Shown one piece after another: positions 19,197 through 31,148 of a stretch of DNA of 64,000 bases. The translations under genes and the position numbers were made by a program. The stretch is taken from the NCBI GenBank assembly GCA_023091665.1, contig JALJCQ010000024.1, forward strand, positions 310,001 through 374,000. Reading direction: 5' to 3'. The DNA is from Pythium myriotylum (lineage: Eukaryota; Oomycota; Peronosporomycetes; Pythiales; Pythiaceae). A model generated the notes under the pieces. That model saw nothing but the letters and a program-made list of their open reading frames with translations. It was not told the DNA's origin and did not search any database. The number at the start of each line of letters is the position of its first letter. Within the stretch, counting starts at the first letter, position 1.

Positions 19197-20753
19197 CTAC
19201 TGCGGCGGGAAGAAGAACGACTTGTGGTACCGGAAAGTCGAGAAGCGCTTTTGCGCATAGTCCAAGAAGTCGAAGTCAATCTTCGAGTGTGCGGCTTGCA
19301 CCACAGCCCAGAAACCCCAGAACAGGTGCGATGCCAACGCGTAACGGTTCACGATCGGATACAACGCGTGGAAAAACGCCTTCGACTCCTTGTTGGCCTC
19401 AAGTGCAGCCAGAAGCTCTGGCGCTTTGACCTGCATGTATCCGCGATAGAAGACGAACTGCTGCTCGGGGTCTGGGTACAGTCCGAGATCCATCTCAAAT
19501 CCGCAGTGCTCACAGAAATGGTTGGCAAAGTCAAACCCACGGAAGTTGTAGCCTCCGTACTCGTAGTCGATGATCTGGACACGATCCCACTCCTCGTTGT
19601 AAAGGATGTTGCCACTGAGGGCATCATTGTGGCAGAAAACGACCTCATGCGCGAAAGTAAACGCCTGCTTGGTGATCTCATCCGCATCTTCCATTGCGGC
19701 GAAGAGGTCGCGACCGTCGTTGTTAAGCGCGGATGGCAAGACTGACTTAAGCCACTTCAAGTCGTTGCGCACGCTCGGAAGGTCGAGCTCCAGCAACTGC
19801 GTGAGCTTGACCGGGTCGCTCAGCTTGATCTCCGAGGCGAGGTGCTCAAATTGATCGATCTTGGCCCACAAGACAGGCTTTGACTTGTCAAGAGGAACCT
19901 CGAATTGATGCATGATGCCGAGCTCTTTGCCAACAAGGGCAAGAAAGTTGACAGGGGAGCTCTGTCCATACGCACAAACCATTGAGATATGAACGGCAAA
20001 CGTAGCCAAGGCGACCAAGTTCTCACCTGCCCCATCTCTTCAGGCTCCAGAGGGCGAGCATCCATCCAGCCTTCAATGCGACCGTTCTCGAAGCGACCGT
20101 AGTAGGTTGGAGCGAAGCCCTGCTTTGACAACAGAGCAAACAACACTAACATCATCCATGTCAGTCCACGTCATTCGCAAGACGCTAGGCACGAACACGA
20201 AACGTACTGTTCTCAACCTTGCGGTCGATGAAGGCCTCCGTGTTGTCTCCGTACAGACGCACGAGGACCGAGTGGTCATTCCACGTAAGTCGGTACAAGC
20301 GGTTCGTGATGCCACCGCTGACGATCTTGACCGAGATCTGGTCGTCCGCGGCGCTGTCCCAACCGGGGACAATCTCACGCGCGACGACCTTGACGTCCTC
20401 GAACTCGTCGGCGTCGTCTTTGCCGACGGAGTAGGCGTAGCAGGCATCCGCGTTGTTCAGGTACACGACTGGAGCCCACGCTGCGTCAGCACCCGAGGAT
20501 ATATCTAGCGTTTCCTTTCCCCGCACGACCTCGCACCTTTTTCGACAGCCATCTTTTCCGGTTCTGACTCACGTGGTCGCTGGTCTTGTTCTTCAACGCG
20601 CTGCTTCTTCGTGGCGGGGGGCGCGGCGTGACGATGGCGCTCGGCGGGGAATCCGTGAATGGCGAGGTAGATGGCGGCGCTGGTGAGCGTGGCGGCGGCG
20701 GCGGCGGTGGCGACGACAAGGAGCTGCCACTGCGTGTGGGAAGGTGCGCGCAT
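19197..20753 (-). CDS. Ethanolamine/choline kinase with N-terminal membrane anchor, four exons
   Basis: Predicted exons are 20753-20573, 20480-20208, 20145-20027 and 19961-19197. All join in frame at GT-AG sites (introns 92, 62 and 65 bases), giving 445 residues. The kinase carries the ATP-lobe segment GGITNRLYRL, the Brenner motif CHNDALSGNILY and the choline-kinase motif IIDYEYGGYNFRGFDFANHF. It phosphorylates ethanolamine or choline in the first step of the CDP pathway to phosphatidylethanolamine or phosphatidylcholine. Exon 1 adds a hydrophobic helix (WQLLVVATAAAAATLTSAAI), so it may be membrane-anchored. A later ATG (MAVEK) with a different donor site would give a soluble form. It is convergent with the preceding gene and divergent from the kinesin. 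Confidence 0.85.
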
Positions 20754-21107
20754 CCACGGGGCGGCGAGAAGGGGAGTGCCGAGGGGCGGTGACGCGGGCG
20801 GCGTCGGGAGCTTCTCGCCGGCGGAATCACTTCCGCAAACAAGGCGCCCATCTCCGCCACCCTTGGGATGGGAGCCCGAGTATACAGTTGACAAGACATT
20901 GTCCGGATAACCACCCCTCCAAGGTTCTGATTCCGGATAAGCCGGCAAGTGGATCCAAGTGTCCTATCCACAATCAGCGCATCTTGCGAACAGATCGACC
21001 CATTCACCCAATCCTCCCACCCAATCACCCATCTCAGGTGTTCCTACCACGTTCCTAACTGCTACCCTCCGATTTGAATTTGCGGATTCTTCCTTCCCTT
21101 CGCGCCC
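20754..21107. promoter_or_regulatory. Divergent promoter region, kinase/kinesin
   Basis: This 354-base gap lies between oppositely oriented start codons and must hold both promoters. No TATA box or clear oomycete initiator (YTCATTYY) was recognised, and frames crossing it are chance extensions lacking ATG. Confidence 0.4.
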
Positions 21108-23747
21108 ATGGATCCTCGCCGCCCGACCGCCATGGACGCCGCGCTCGCGAGCGCGCGGCAGACGCGCCTGTCTCTGGCCGCGCTGCGCCGCGACGTCGCG
21201 CTCTCCTTCCGCCTCTGCAGCCGCGACTTCGGCGTGCTGGGCCGGGAGCTGCTGGCCGCGCTCGCGCTCACGCAGGACCGCGAGCGCGCGGCCGCTCGAG
21301 CGCTCGACCACGAGCGAACCGCGCGCCGCCGCGCGCAGGCCAAGACGCTCGAGCTGCTGGGCCCCGTGCGCGTGGTCTGCCGCGTGCGCCCGATGCTGCC
21401 CCACGAGGCCACCCGCGACGGCAAGACGCCCGTCAAAGTCGCGTCGGCGCACGACATCCACGTGCTCGTGCCCGCCGCAGCCATGTCCACGAGCGACGCC
21501 GGGGTGGCCACCAAGAGCTTCGCGTTCGAACGCGTCGTGGGCGAGGACGCCTCGCAGCAGCAGCTGTACAAAGAGGTGCTCCCGCTCGTCGTCGCGGCGG
21601 TCGACGGCCAACACGCGTGCGTTTTCGCGTACGGGCAAACCGGCGCTGGTAAGACCAGTACGATCCACGGGAACGAGAGCGATCGGGGCATCGCATTCCG
21701 AGCGGCCGAGACCATCTTCGAACTCGTCCGCGAACAACAGCACGTCTTCGACTTCAGCGTGACCGTGCAGATGGTCGAGATCTACAATGAAGAAATGTAC
21801 GACTTGCTGGGGGCGGAAGACCACAGCAGCCCGCGCAGCTCCAGCAACGGAAGCACCTCGAGCTCGATGATCATGCCATTCCAGACAACTGCCGCGACTG
21901 GCCCACCGTTTGTGTCACGTCGCCCGTTGGGCGAGATCAGACACGGTGAGAAAGGTGTATACCTGCGCAATGTTGAGGCCGTTGCTGTCCACAGTGTTGA
22001 GGATGTCATGACTGCGCTGCATACGGGGGAAGTGAATCGCACGGTCCAATCCTCTGCTTCCAGTGACAACAGCGAGCACAGCAGTCGCTCCCACTGTGTG
22101 ATTATGATTGACATCCAGCGTTGCAGCCACGTCGACGGGCAACTCGAAGGTGGCCGGTTCGTTATCGCCGATCTCGCTGGGTCGGAGAGGCTTATTCGAA
22201 CGGAAACGTCGGGGTCGGGTCAACGCGTACGTGAGGCACAGCACATCAACAAGTCACTGGCTGCGGTTGGCGACGTTCTGTGTGCTTTGCTCGCCAAGGA
22301 GAAACACGTTCCATATCGTAACTCCAAGCTAACACATCTACTTCAGGACTCTCTCGGTGCAGCAGACGGACAGACTCTGCTGTTGGCGCACGTGAGCCCT
22401 TCTGGAGAAGATGTGAACGAGACCGTGAACACCCTGAAGTTTGCCTCACGTGTCAATAAGCATTACAACACCAGCAAGCGACGAGGTGAACGGCAAGAGA
22501 TGAGCCGCCTGCAAGGAACGGTAGGTTCTTCTAAGCGCACACCGATGAATGACGGTGGATATTTGGCTGACACCTAAAATTTAGATTGCAACCCAAGCTG
22601 CACAAATACAAGCACTGCAAGATAAGCTGGCGGCAGAGCTCGACCTGAGGCGTAAGTACGAGAAGCGACTGGAGGAGTATCGCCAAGAAGATCATCGCAG
22701 ACGAGCCAAGGACGAAGAGCGCGGTCGCTTAACACCCTCAAAGCAGTCTGGGGGACCGACCACACCTCTGAAAGTGTTCGGACCAAGCCTCCCACCGAAT
22801 CACCAAATTTCGACCATATCGTCGCGATTGCTCGCAACACCAGAACAACCAGTGGCCACGAGGCGGTGGAGTCTGTACGCGAGAAAGTAAGTGCTCAGGA
22901 GGAACTCATCATTCTTGCTCTACTCTAAAGTAGTGGTGAAATCGCAGAGACACATCTAAGTCGTTGAACGGGGTCCGCGCTTACCGCGTTCACGAGGCCG
23001 CAGCGGGTGGGCAAGAAAACATATCGGAAAACATCATACGCAGTCGCTCACCAGCTGTCCCCAAAATGCCTCCAGTACCTGAAAAGACTAGTAGCGGCAT
23101 GACGACTCCAGTTCGGCGGGCCAGACGACTAAGCTTGATGATGAACAGTGAGCGCAAGGCAAGTCGCTCGCCTCTCCGTGTCGCAGCCCACGCTGGTGGG
23201 AAACGGAAGACGGCTACTCCAGCTGAAGTCCGGAGGTATGTTCTATCGTTGCCCCGTCGCTCTCGGGGATTCGATAACTGACCTTAGTGTGTTGCAGTAT
23301 CTTAAAGAAGCAACGCTTGTCACTGGAGCCTACGATGCCAGCGACAGACTCCACAACCGATCTATACTCTCATGCCAGTGGTTCCAAGCAAGTCTCATTC
23401 GATTTGTCATCTCGGAGTGTGGCACGCATCAGTATGTCGCAACTTCCGCCACTGACCGCAGCCAACGCGACGAGATCTTCACTGCCGCCAAGACAGCCAG
23501 TCTCAATGCTTCGAACACCAATGAACGCTGGTCGAGTGTACGTTTGCGCAGTGCATGCACCGAGAGTGGTATTTCATCTCACCTAACTCTTGGCCTGTCT
23601 TCGTAGACCTGCCCCAGCTGCCCGAGTTCGTACACCATCTCACGCTGGCATTGCGTCACCAATGACTCGTTTCTCGAGGTCGGCTCCGTCTCCGAACGTC
23701 GCAAAGTCGAAATGGAATGGCGCTGGTTGGCGATGAACTCGCTTTGA
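21108..23747 (+). CDS. Kinesin motor protein, kinesin-14-like neck, about five exons
   Basis: Exons 21108-22520, 22585-22886, 22948-23235 and 23298-23535 join in frame; a last exon of about 23607-23747 is less certain. Residues 60-85 are a charged helix running into LLGPVRVVCRVRP, like the neck-to-motor junction of kinesin-14. The motor (about 86-455) has the P-loop GQTGAGKTST (176-185), switch I SSRSH, switch II DLAGSE and the microtubule-binding INKSLAAVGD and YRNSKLTHLLQDSLG motifs. After the motor come a short coiled coil (QIQALQDKLAAELDLRRKYEKR) and a basic Ser/Thr-Pro tail. It would walk on microtubules; direction and cargo cannot be read securely. The acceptor chosen for the last exon affects only the final 47 codons. 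Confidence 0.85.
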
Positions 23748-23888
23748 TTGTAGAGCCCAGAGAGTCATTAAAGTGGCATTGAAGGATGCAAATGTAAGTT
23801 ATAAAGATCGTATCGCATTGAACCTGTGTAGTAATTCCCCCATCAAAACTGTTACGCCATAAATACGTGAACTTGTAAGCTAGAATAT

Positions 23889-26800
23889 TCATGCATCGTC
23901 TCTGGACATCCGCGGAGGAATAACTCGTTCACGTTCACTGAGTATGATACGGTCGCTCATCGCTCTTTCGCGTGTCACCGTTAGTCCACCCGTTGCCGAA
24001 GCAGGTCCAGAGCTAGCCCGCATGCTGACGTTTCGCCGCAACTTCATTCGTTCTGCCCGAAGTGCTGCCTCGTCAGCTGCGTCTACTTCCTTTCGGGCAG
24101 ACTCGAATATCGAGCAGAACGAAGAGAGCGTTGTAAAGAACTCTGATGAGTCCTTAGCCGGGTCTTCACCAAAATACTCTAGCACCCCCTGCACTTCGTC
24201 TCTTGCCCGCTTAATAGATGATTCCAGGTTTTCCATTTGGCTGCCAAACAGTTCGACTACTTCCCGCATAGACGACTCAGTTTGCTGGGCGAATTCATCC
24301 GATCGATCCTACGTTTCACGACGATGACATGAAAACTGATTCACACCTCCAACAGGACATATCCATCAGCATACCTTATGTAGCTCTTGAAACTCTTCAG
24401 AGAGCTGCGTGAGTCCAGACTGAAGCTTTCCGAAATCCTCATCTATAGCTTCGAATGATTCCCGAGCTGCTAACTGAACGTTGTTGATCTCTTCGTGGAA
24501 ATCGAGCACAGCGGGGTGGTTTTTCTTAACCAAACGGACAAGGTAGTGCAGTACCGTGGTTTTCTGATTTACTGCCTTTGCGTGACCCAGACGCAGCAAT
24601 GAATCGACAGTGAAGCCACGGATCTCGTTGTCATCCCCACCACCATTAAGCGTATTGCCAAGCTTGAGAACCATACTGAGTAAAACCTTCAGCAGTCGAC
24701 TCTCTTTCACTTGCTTGCACGCCACAATGATGTTATCGAGCGACACGTTGAGATCGTCGTACCTTGGCGGGAACGACACTCGAAAAAGTAGGCACTCGGT
24801 CCGAACGACGTACCGTTTCACCTTCGAGATTTCCAGGATAAACTTCTCCGCATCACCAAGCGCCGCCACGTCCCCGCCATACTCTTTGACAAGTGCTACT
24901 TCCTCTGACGTGGGAAGGAATTCCCGAATTCCTCGAAGTTGCTCGATTGTCAAACCACTCGGGTCAAAAACAGAAATGGCGTGGCCGATTTCCGAATAAC
25001 TCAGCTTGATGCGAGCCAGCGAAATCCCAGCATTCATGGCTCGCTTTCCGTCGATAAGAGTGACTCTCTGCTTCCGCTTCAGTGCTTTGGACTGATTTAC
25101 CGATGTTTTTTTCTTTGCCAAGTCAGAGCTAGCAAAAAACAGAGACTCGATCTCAGCAATATCAACATCGAACTTTACCCCCTCATCGCCTTTGTCTTCC
25201 CAGATTGTTTGTCGATTAACGCTGCTCAGACGATCATTCGAAATTGGTTGCCAATGCAACTTCTTGCGTCGAACCTTCGCTGGTGGAGAGTCAGTGACAC
25301 TTTTAGAAGAAGCTTTTTTCGCTGTGAGTTCTGACACGAAAGCATCTGGACCGAGTATGAGAGCTCGCACATCTGCGCCTTCCATCTGCATCTTGTGCTG
25401 GACAACATCGTTTGAAAGACCCATCTTAATCATCTTGAAATACTTGGAGTACAAGGGGTCGTCGCCTAAACGAATTTCTGTGGGTTTGGCATTCAGCATC
25501 GAGATAAGAGCTTCGCCTCCTAGCTCAAGAGCTCGGATATCGAGTCCATCCTGCTTGATTTTGTGACGCACAGCATCCTCTGGTAAACCCATCTTGAGCA
25601 TCTTGAAGTACTTCGAGTATTGCTCATGGTCCTTGAGAGCTACGTCACGGCCCAACTCTTTCTCTTCTTGAGACACCGGTTGTTCTTCTTGATGCGGCTT
25701 CGTAGTACTTTTGTGGCTCGTCACACTTCGAATATCATCCTGAAGAGTGGACGTTTCGCAAGTTGACGATACCTTGATCCGATCTTTAACATCATCAAAG
25801 ATTGCTTCCGGTCCCAGTTCCAACACCGTTGGATCAGTTCCGTCCATCATCATCTTCTGCCGAACTGCAGCCTGCGGGCAGCCAATGCGGAGCATGTTGA
25901 AGTAGTTACTGAATTCACGCATATCCTTCAGCATTACTAGAGTCGGAGCTCCTGTCGCTTCGCTGTCCGACTTCATGGTTGTGGACGATTGAGATGAGGC
26001 TAACGCGGATGTCTCCGCACCGTCCTTGTTGACGTGGTTGCTGGCAATCTCTGCAGACGTATCTCGCTCCGCAATCTTTAGTTCATTTGGGTTTCCCTGA
26101 AGAGACGAAACACCTTCACCCTGGATTGAACTATTGGAGAGTGTAGCCTTTGAGCGAGCGGCAATCTGGGCCAGTAAAGTAGCCTTTGGATCTGATGCCG
26201 CAACCGCTACCTTCCGAGTTGTCTTTGTTTCGACCTCAGTCACCCGTTGGCTTGTGGTCCCTACCACAGGCTCGTTTAGTCCAAGTTCACTAACAACCGA
26301 AGATGGATTTGTAGTTGACGTTTGAGGCTGTTGCAGAGTTCTTGGGGGTGAATCTTGGCGAGTCAAAGCTAAGTGTGACTTTGACTGTTGAACAGATGTA
26401 TTTTTCTTGGGTGACGAATCCTGAGGGTTTTCCTGTGCCGAGAACGACTTTCTGAGCGAGTGAGCACTGGCTGACTTAGAGTTCACTTGTGTACTCGAGC
26501 TCACTTCCAACCTTTTCGGAGTTTCAATTGTACTCCCTGGTGGCGAGATAGTGAGGTGTGCAGTGGTCGCAGCTTTGAGGAGATCATCAACAGAGACCCC
26601 GCTGATGGCAAGAAATTCCTTCAGCTTGTCAATCTTCTTATCGCTGCCTTCTTCAGGCACTGCTGTGTCATCTGATGTAGCGGGGTTTCGTGTCATCTCA
26701 CGCTTTGAAGTTGAATTGTTCACATTTGACAACGATATGGAGGGAGGTGGAGTCAATGCATGAATGGGTTCTTGTGGAGGCGACCTCAACGCAGCGCAAG

Positions 26801-28646
26801 AATCGCATACCCAGGCGCTAAAGTATTTCTTGACGTAGACTGCATGATTTGTTCGATCACTTAGCGTGGTCAGGCCGAAGGGGATGCGCTTGAGACCGAC
26901 ACACGTCGTGTGAAAAGAGTTTCCGCAGGGTCCGGAACACTGTACAACTTGCGGTCGCATCACGTAGTCATCATCCTTGCATACCTTGCAGGTAGTGTTG
27001 GCGTTCGATGCTGACAGTGTCGTGTAACGTGACCGCTGAGATTGAAGAGCGGCAATCTCCTCGGTTGTCTGTCGTCGGGCAGCTGGTCGTGTATCACTGC
27101 TGGGGTTTTGCTTTACTAGATAAGTCGACGAGGAGTAAGATTGGAGTGCGGGTCGCGAGTCCTGACTGCTCATTTTATTTACTTGGCCAAAGCACGTGGA
27201 CATGACGCTGGAGTGGAGCAGGTCGAGAGCGATATTAGGGGCGTTTTGGGATCGTTGGAGAGCAAAGGTTGTTGCCGCATCACTGAAGCCCATTTTTATG
27301 AAGTTCGAATGCATGCCTGGATCCGGCAAGACCAAATGCTGTTTAGTGATCTCAACGATGCCTTGCCGCACAGCTGCGTTTCCAGTGCAGTCGATAGGCA
27401 CATGCTTGCGACGAGACCTTTTACTCTCGACAAATACTAGATCCATCGAGAACTGTTCTTCGTGGAATGCTTCCTCATACTGCTTCATCATATCGAGCTT
27501 TGACTTGGTCAGCGTAATCAGCCCCGGAGAAAGAAACCACGTCGACTCTGCATATCGGAAAAGAACCTTGGTGGACGGGTCTACTGTCGATTCATCAATA
27601 TCGTATTCGTCCCCAAATGAGCACATGATGGAGAATCCTCCGTCAAGGTCCAAACCGTCCTCCCAAAGAATCGCAAGGCAGCCATCTTCGCAGTCCCAAT
27701 CGATCACTGGGCCTTCATTTCCTTGTGGGCTGTCATTCCCTTGCACGTGTTGCGGCCCGTCGGATGTGCAATAGAGTAGGCGGTAGTCGTCCCAGATTTG
27801 GATGCATGGCTGGTACTCAACTGGCACACATCGAATTATAATTCCCTTCAGTAAAAGCGGCTTCTCGTTCGGAATACGCTGATTCTCGACAAGTTCATGA
27901 AAGCAAGTAAGGAAGCGTTGGACTGACTGGGGAGTCTTCTGGCGCAGCGCGTCTGGTGTGAGCGACTTCATGTCCCATCGCTTGCGGTAAAACTCGACAA
28001 ACGCATTGATGGGGTCGTCCACAAGTCGAGCGTACAGTAAGTAACTAGCCACGATTATCCCACTGCGTGTCTTTCCTGTTTGACAGTTGATGAGCGCAAT
28101 ATTCTTGGCGTCCACCGAGAGCCACGCGAAAATGGCATAACATATTCGGAAGACATGGTCAATAGGTGGCGTGTGGGCCTTCATTCCATCACGCTCCCAC
28201 GCAAATTCGACCATCTGTTGGCGCACTTTGTCTGCGATGACGTTGAGAGTCTTCTTGTTCCCGGCAGCCGTCGTTGGTGTTGCCGCGGATGAGATGAACG
28301 AGTCGAGGCCTTGAACATGAACGACCGGATCTTCCTCGAGCGAGTTGAGGTTGAAGATCAAGTACTGGTTGCTGTGGTTTGACTCGAGGTACTCTGCGAG
28401 GTCGTCGATGTTGTTTCGATTCCGTTTTTTGTCCGTGGGGCCCTCGACCGGGAAGCCCATGACGACGAGGCGGTCGGTGATGAATGTCAAGTCAAGCTCG
28501 GACGGCGCAAAGCGCTGCGCCGCGACGGCCGCGGCCTCCGAGTTGGGCGAGAGGATGCCACTGCTGATGCTTCCTCTTCTGCCGAGACTCAGGCGGCGAG
28601 ACTCGCCATCGAAGATGGAGCTCGTGAGCCGACGCAGTGACTCCAT
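23889..28646 (-). CDS. PTEN-domain formin with UBA-like, PHD and WASHC3-like repeats
   Basis: Exon 1 (28646-24375) and exon 2 (24308-23889), joined across a 66-base intron, give 1,563 residues. Domains in order: PTEN-like phosphatase with CQTGKTR P-loop (Cys188, Arg194); C2-like region (about 265-410); UBA-like helix bundle (NFIKMGFSDAAT, about 448-480); PHD finger (about 553-617); a Ser/Thr/Gln-rich linker; three repeats like the WASH subunit WASHC3 (about 910, 1002 and 1062; core YFKMLKMGLPEDAVRHK); then an FH2 domain (from about 1125, KKLHWQPI lasso and LKLGNTLNGG) and a short charged tail. FH2 nucleates and elongates actin filaments. No proline-rich FH1 is visible. The PTEN general-acid region reads KAHTPP, with Asp replaced, so catalysis is doubtful. 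An in-frame extension to 29408 lacks support. Confidence 0.9.
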
Positions 28647-29069
28647 GGCTCGTTGGTTTCCCGAGTAGGTAGGTGTCCGCGCTCGTGGGCTTCGGTTTCG
28701 CGCGGGAAAGAGATGGATCGACTCACTTTGAAGTTTGGGTGGAAATTTCGCTCGCGGGCGGTCTGGTTTCGCCAATTCTCCTCCGCCACGTGATGTGGTC
28801 GAGGGAGATGCGCGCCGCGCTTTTCTTCTTCGCCGCCTTCTTCGTGGTTTCCGTCGGTCGAGTGACTGTCGGCATTGCACTCGCAGAGTGATGGTGAGCA
28901 GTCCCGAACATCCCGAAAAGAAGCGCGAAACGAAGTCCAACAGTCCCGAATGGAACAAACGGGAAAAGGGATTCTGTAGCCAAAACAGACGAGCCAGAAC
29001 AGTTGGCCGCTTCATCAGGATGTCACCAAAAACAGCCTTCGAAACCACTCGAACGGAACTCGCAACAAC
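28647..29069. promoter_or_regulatory. Divergent promoter region, formin/UPF0193 gene
   Basis: These 423 bases separate the formin ATG from the first ATG of the UPF0193 gene on the other strand. The formin frame happens to stay open through it, but the composition (Arg-rich, unlike the domain) and the divergent gene argue for regulatory DNA. Confidence 0.5.
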
Positions 29070-30191
29070 ATGAACGAAGACGCCAGCGCCGACAACCAGT
29101 AGGTGGTCGTCTGCTGCACCTTGCGGGTGCGAGGAACTGAGAGTCGTCGCTGACGACAGAACAGTTGGAAACAACTCCGACGTCTGGAAGTAAGAACACG
29201 TGGGTGAAAGATACATTGCTGCAAGGAAGCTGAGTGAGACTGGTTGGAATAAGGTCGTTTGGAAGCGACACTGAAGCTGGCCGGCTGCTAAAGAAATTGT
29301 ACTGTGGCACTGAAAAACCGAAGGTCTCCTATCCAAGTAAGTTGCCCTCGCCAATTGCTCCACCTCACCGCTCACATCACGAAAGCGCAGAAGTGAAGAC
29401 CAAGACAAGAGACATCAATGGGCCATTCATTCCTGGTGGCGGTGTGATCGGGGCTGAATCGAGAACTCATCAACTCGCTACGAAGGTGTCCGATAGAGCG
29501 ATCAAGGCACCGGTATTTGGTAGGGGGATCCGAGATCGACCTGAGGTGAGTTGGGGAAGCCGAACAACACTGTTCGAAGCTAACATATGCAGAATGATCA
29601 GGTACACCCGATCGACTTCTTGGCTGGACGGCGGAAGCCATATTGCCAGATTGAGAAAGAAATAAACGAAATCAAGAGGCAAATGGATGCTTACCGCGCG
29701 AGCTGTATCCGGTGCGTCTCACAATGAACACCCATCACGACGATCTCTCAGTCGTGGACACTCCAGCAGCAAGAAGCCAAACCAGGACAAAGAAAAGCTA
29801 CAACAGGTCTTCTCCTACAGTGCTGGTACTATTCTACCACGAGAACTTCTCCCAGGATCGGGTGCGTGAATGCTTGAGCTCCGTGTGAGATATGAAGCTG
29901 AACTCGAACACGATGGCACCAACAGAGCTCTTGGATCGAGAATTATCTCACGAGAAAACGCTCCGTGTTGGACGCCAACCAAAGAATCGACTTGAGCAGC
30001 TTGAAGACTTGTACGATTGCGTGCTTGGGGAGGTGGAAACTCGTAAGGTGTATGCAGCCGAGGTGATTTCGCTGGGGAGACCGGAGAGAGCACTGACTGT
30101 CGAGAAGGAGATTCTCGAGCGGTTAAGCGAACTTCGTCGCCTTCACCAGCTCATTGAGACAGAACGAGCCAACAACCATGACGAGAGTTGA
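29070..30191 (+). CDS. UPF0193 (EVG1/C22orf23)-like protein, seven exons
   Basis: Exons 29070-29098, 29160-29189, 29254-29336, 29391-29545, 29593-29711, 29752-29861 and 29926-30191 join in frame at GT-AG sites, giving 263 residues. Two signatures suggest UPF0193: KEKLQQVFSYSAG (family pattern EKxRLQxIFATG), and LEDLYDCVLGEVETRK...EVISLG...ERALTVEKEILERLSELR (pattern LFxxxxxEIxxRxxFLxxMxxLGxxxxYxxxIxxEIxxxLxEL). UPF0193 proteins are found in ciliated eukaryotes and their role is unknown, so a flagellum link is plausible in a zoosporic oomycete. The first two exons are only 29-30 bases, supported by phase agreement alone; introns are 40-64 bases. Confidence 0.6.
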
Positions 30192-31148
30192 AACTCAATG
30201 ACGTTCAATTCGCGCTTTTACGAAACGATTGGATTCATTTGAACAGATCGGCACTTGTAAAACTGTGCTTATGATGTTTCTTCTGTCGCAGGGGTGCACA
30301 TACGAGAATCACCTTACTCAAGGGGTTCGGACCGATAGCGATTACACTGTATCTAGCACAGTTGCAATCGACGCAAGGCATAAACGAATACAACTGAGCG
30401 ACGGTTGAATTAATAGCACGTGGGTCACTCCGAGCCATCGATGGACGAGAGCAATTAGTGCGTATCCCAAACACCTGTTGACTCTGCACATCAGGAGAAT
30501 ACGCCAGACAACTGGGGCAGATAGGTCCATCGTGGAGAATAATCTCGGCACGTGGGGATCGCATGGACCGATTCTACATACCGGAGTTGAGTCTCATGGT
30601 GGGTGAAAGTGAAATCTCTCAGCTCGCATGTGTGTCAACTGGCCCACGTCACTACGACTTAGGGAGACCAGGTGCATACCGGTTCATACTGGTTGAGTCT
30701 CGACTGTGCAGTTCAGTTTGTCGTCATCTCTGTGATTCCACATCTAATCTCGCGGCTGTCGTATCAGATCTTGTGGAAAATGAGACTCCTGAAGGGCTGT
30801 CTCCACCCAGCCAGGCGGATTCTCGTAAGGGCGCCGTGTGGCCGAAGGGCTCCCCATCCATGCCGCAGTGTCCTCCTCAGCGATCGCTCTGTCTCAATAG
30901 GACGACTTGCATCTCCACAGACCAGAGGGGGGAAGAGTCGGAGACCCCGCGACCAGCTGGAAGGACGGCACGCGCGAACGTCCTTGCCTCTACCAAGGCG
31001 CAGGAAGCCGCGCCGAGCCAGCCGCGCCTCTCCACGGTCCTACATTCGCGTGCATGGAGCTCACATCCGTATCTGCGCGCGATCGCTCATCTCATAGAGG
31101 ATACCGGCGCTGTCCCACCAGCGGCGCCCTGATCTGCTTCGTCGACCC
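30192..31148. other. Intergenic stretch, possible small ORF only
   Basis: A minus-strand ATG frame of 109 codons (30564-30235) contains CPSC and CVDCNC but no recognised domain. A 189-codon plus frame at 30563-31132 has no family features either. I do not call either as a gene. The right end is the promoter of the GPI protein. Confidence 0.4.

Noticed and set aside
28647..29408. Open 254-codon extension of the formin frame upstream of ATG 28646
   Set aside because: It is Arg/Ser-rich without domain features, begins without a good ATG, and overlaps the divergent UPF0193 gene; chance openness is more likely.
29862..29889. 28-base intron alternative in the UPF0193 gene
   Set aside because: A 64-base alternative with the same phase (29862-29925) fits the local intron sizes.
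30235..30564. Minus-strand 109-codon ATG frame with CPSC and CVDCNC
   Set aside because: No recognised domain, no partner exon and no conservation evidence.
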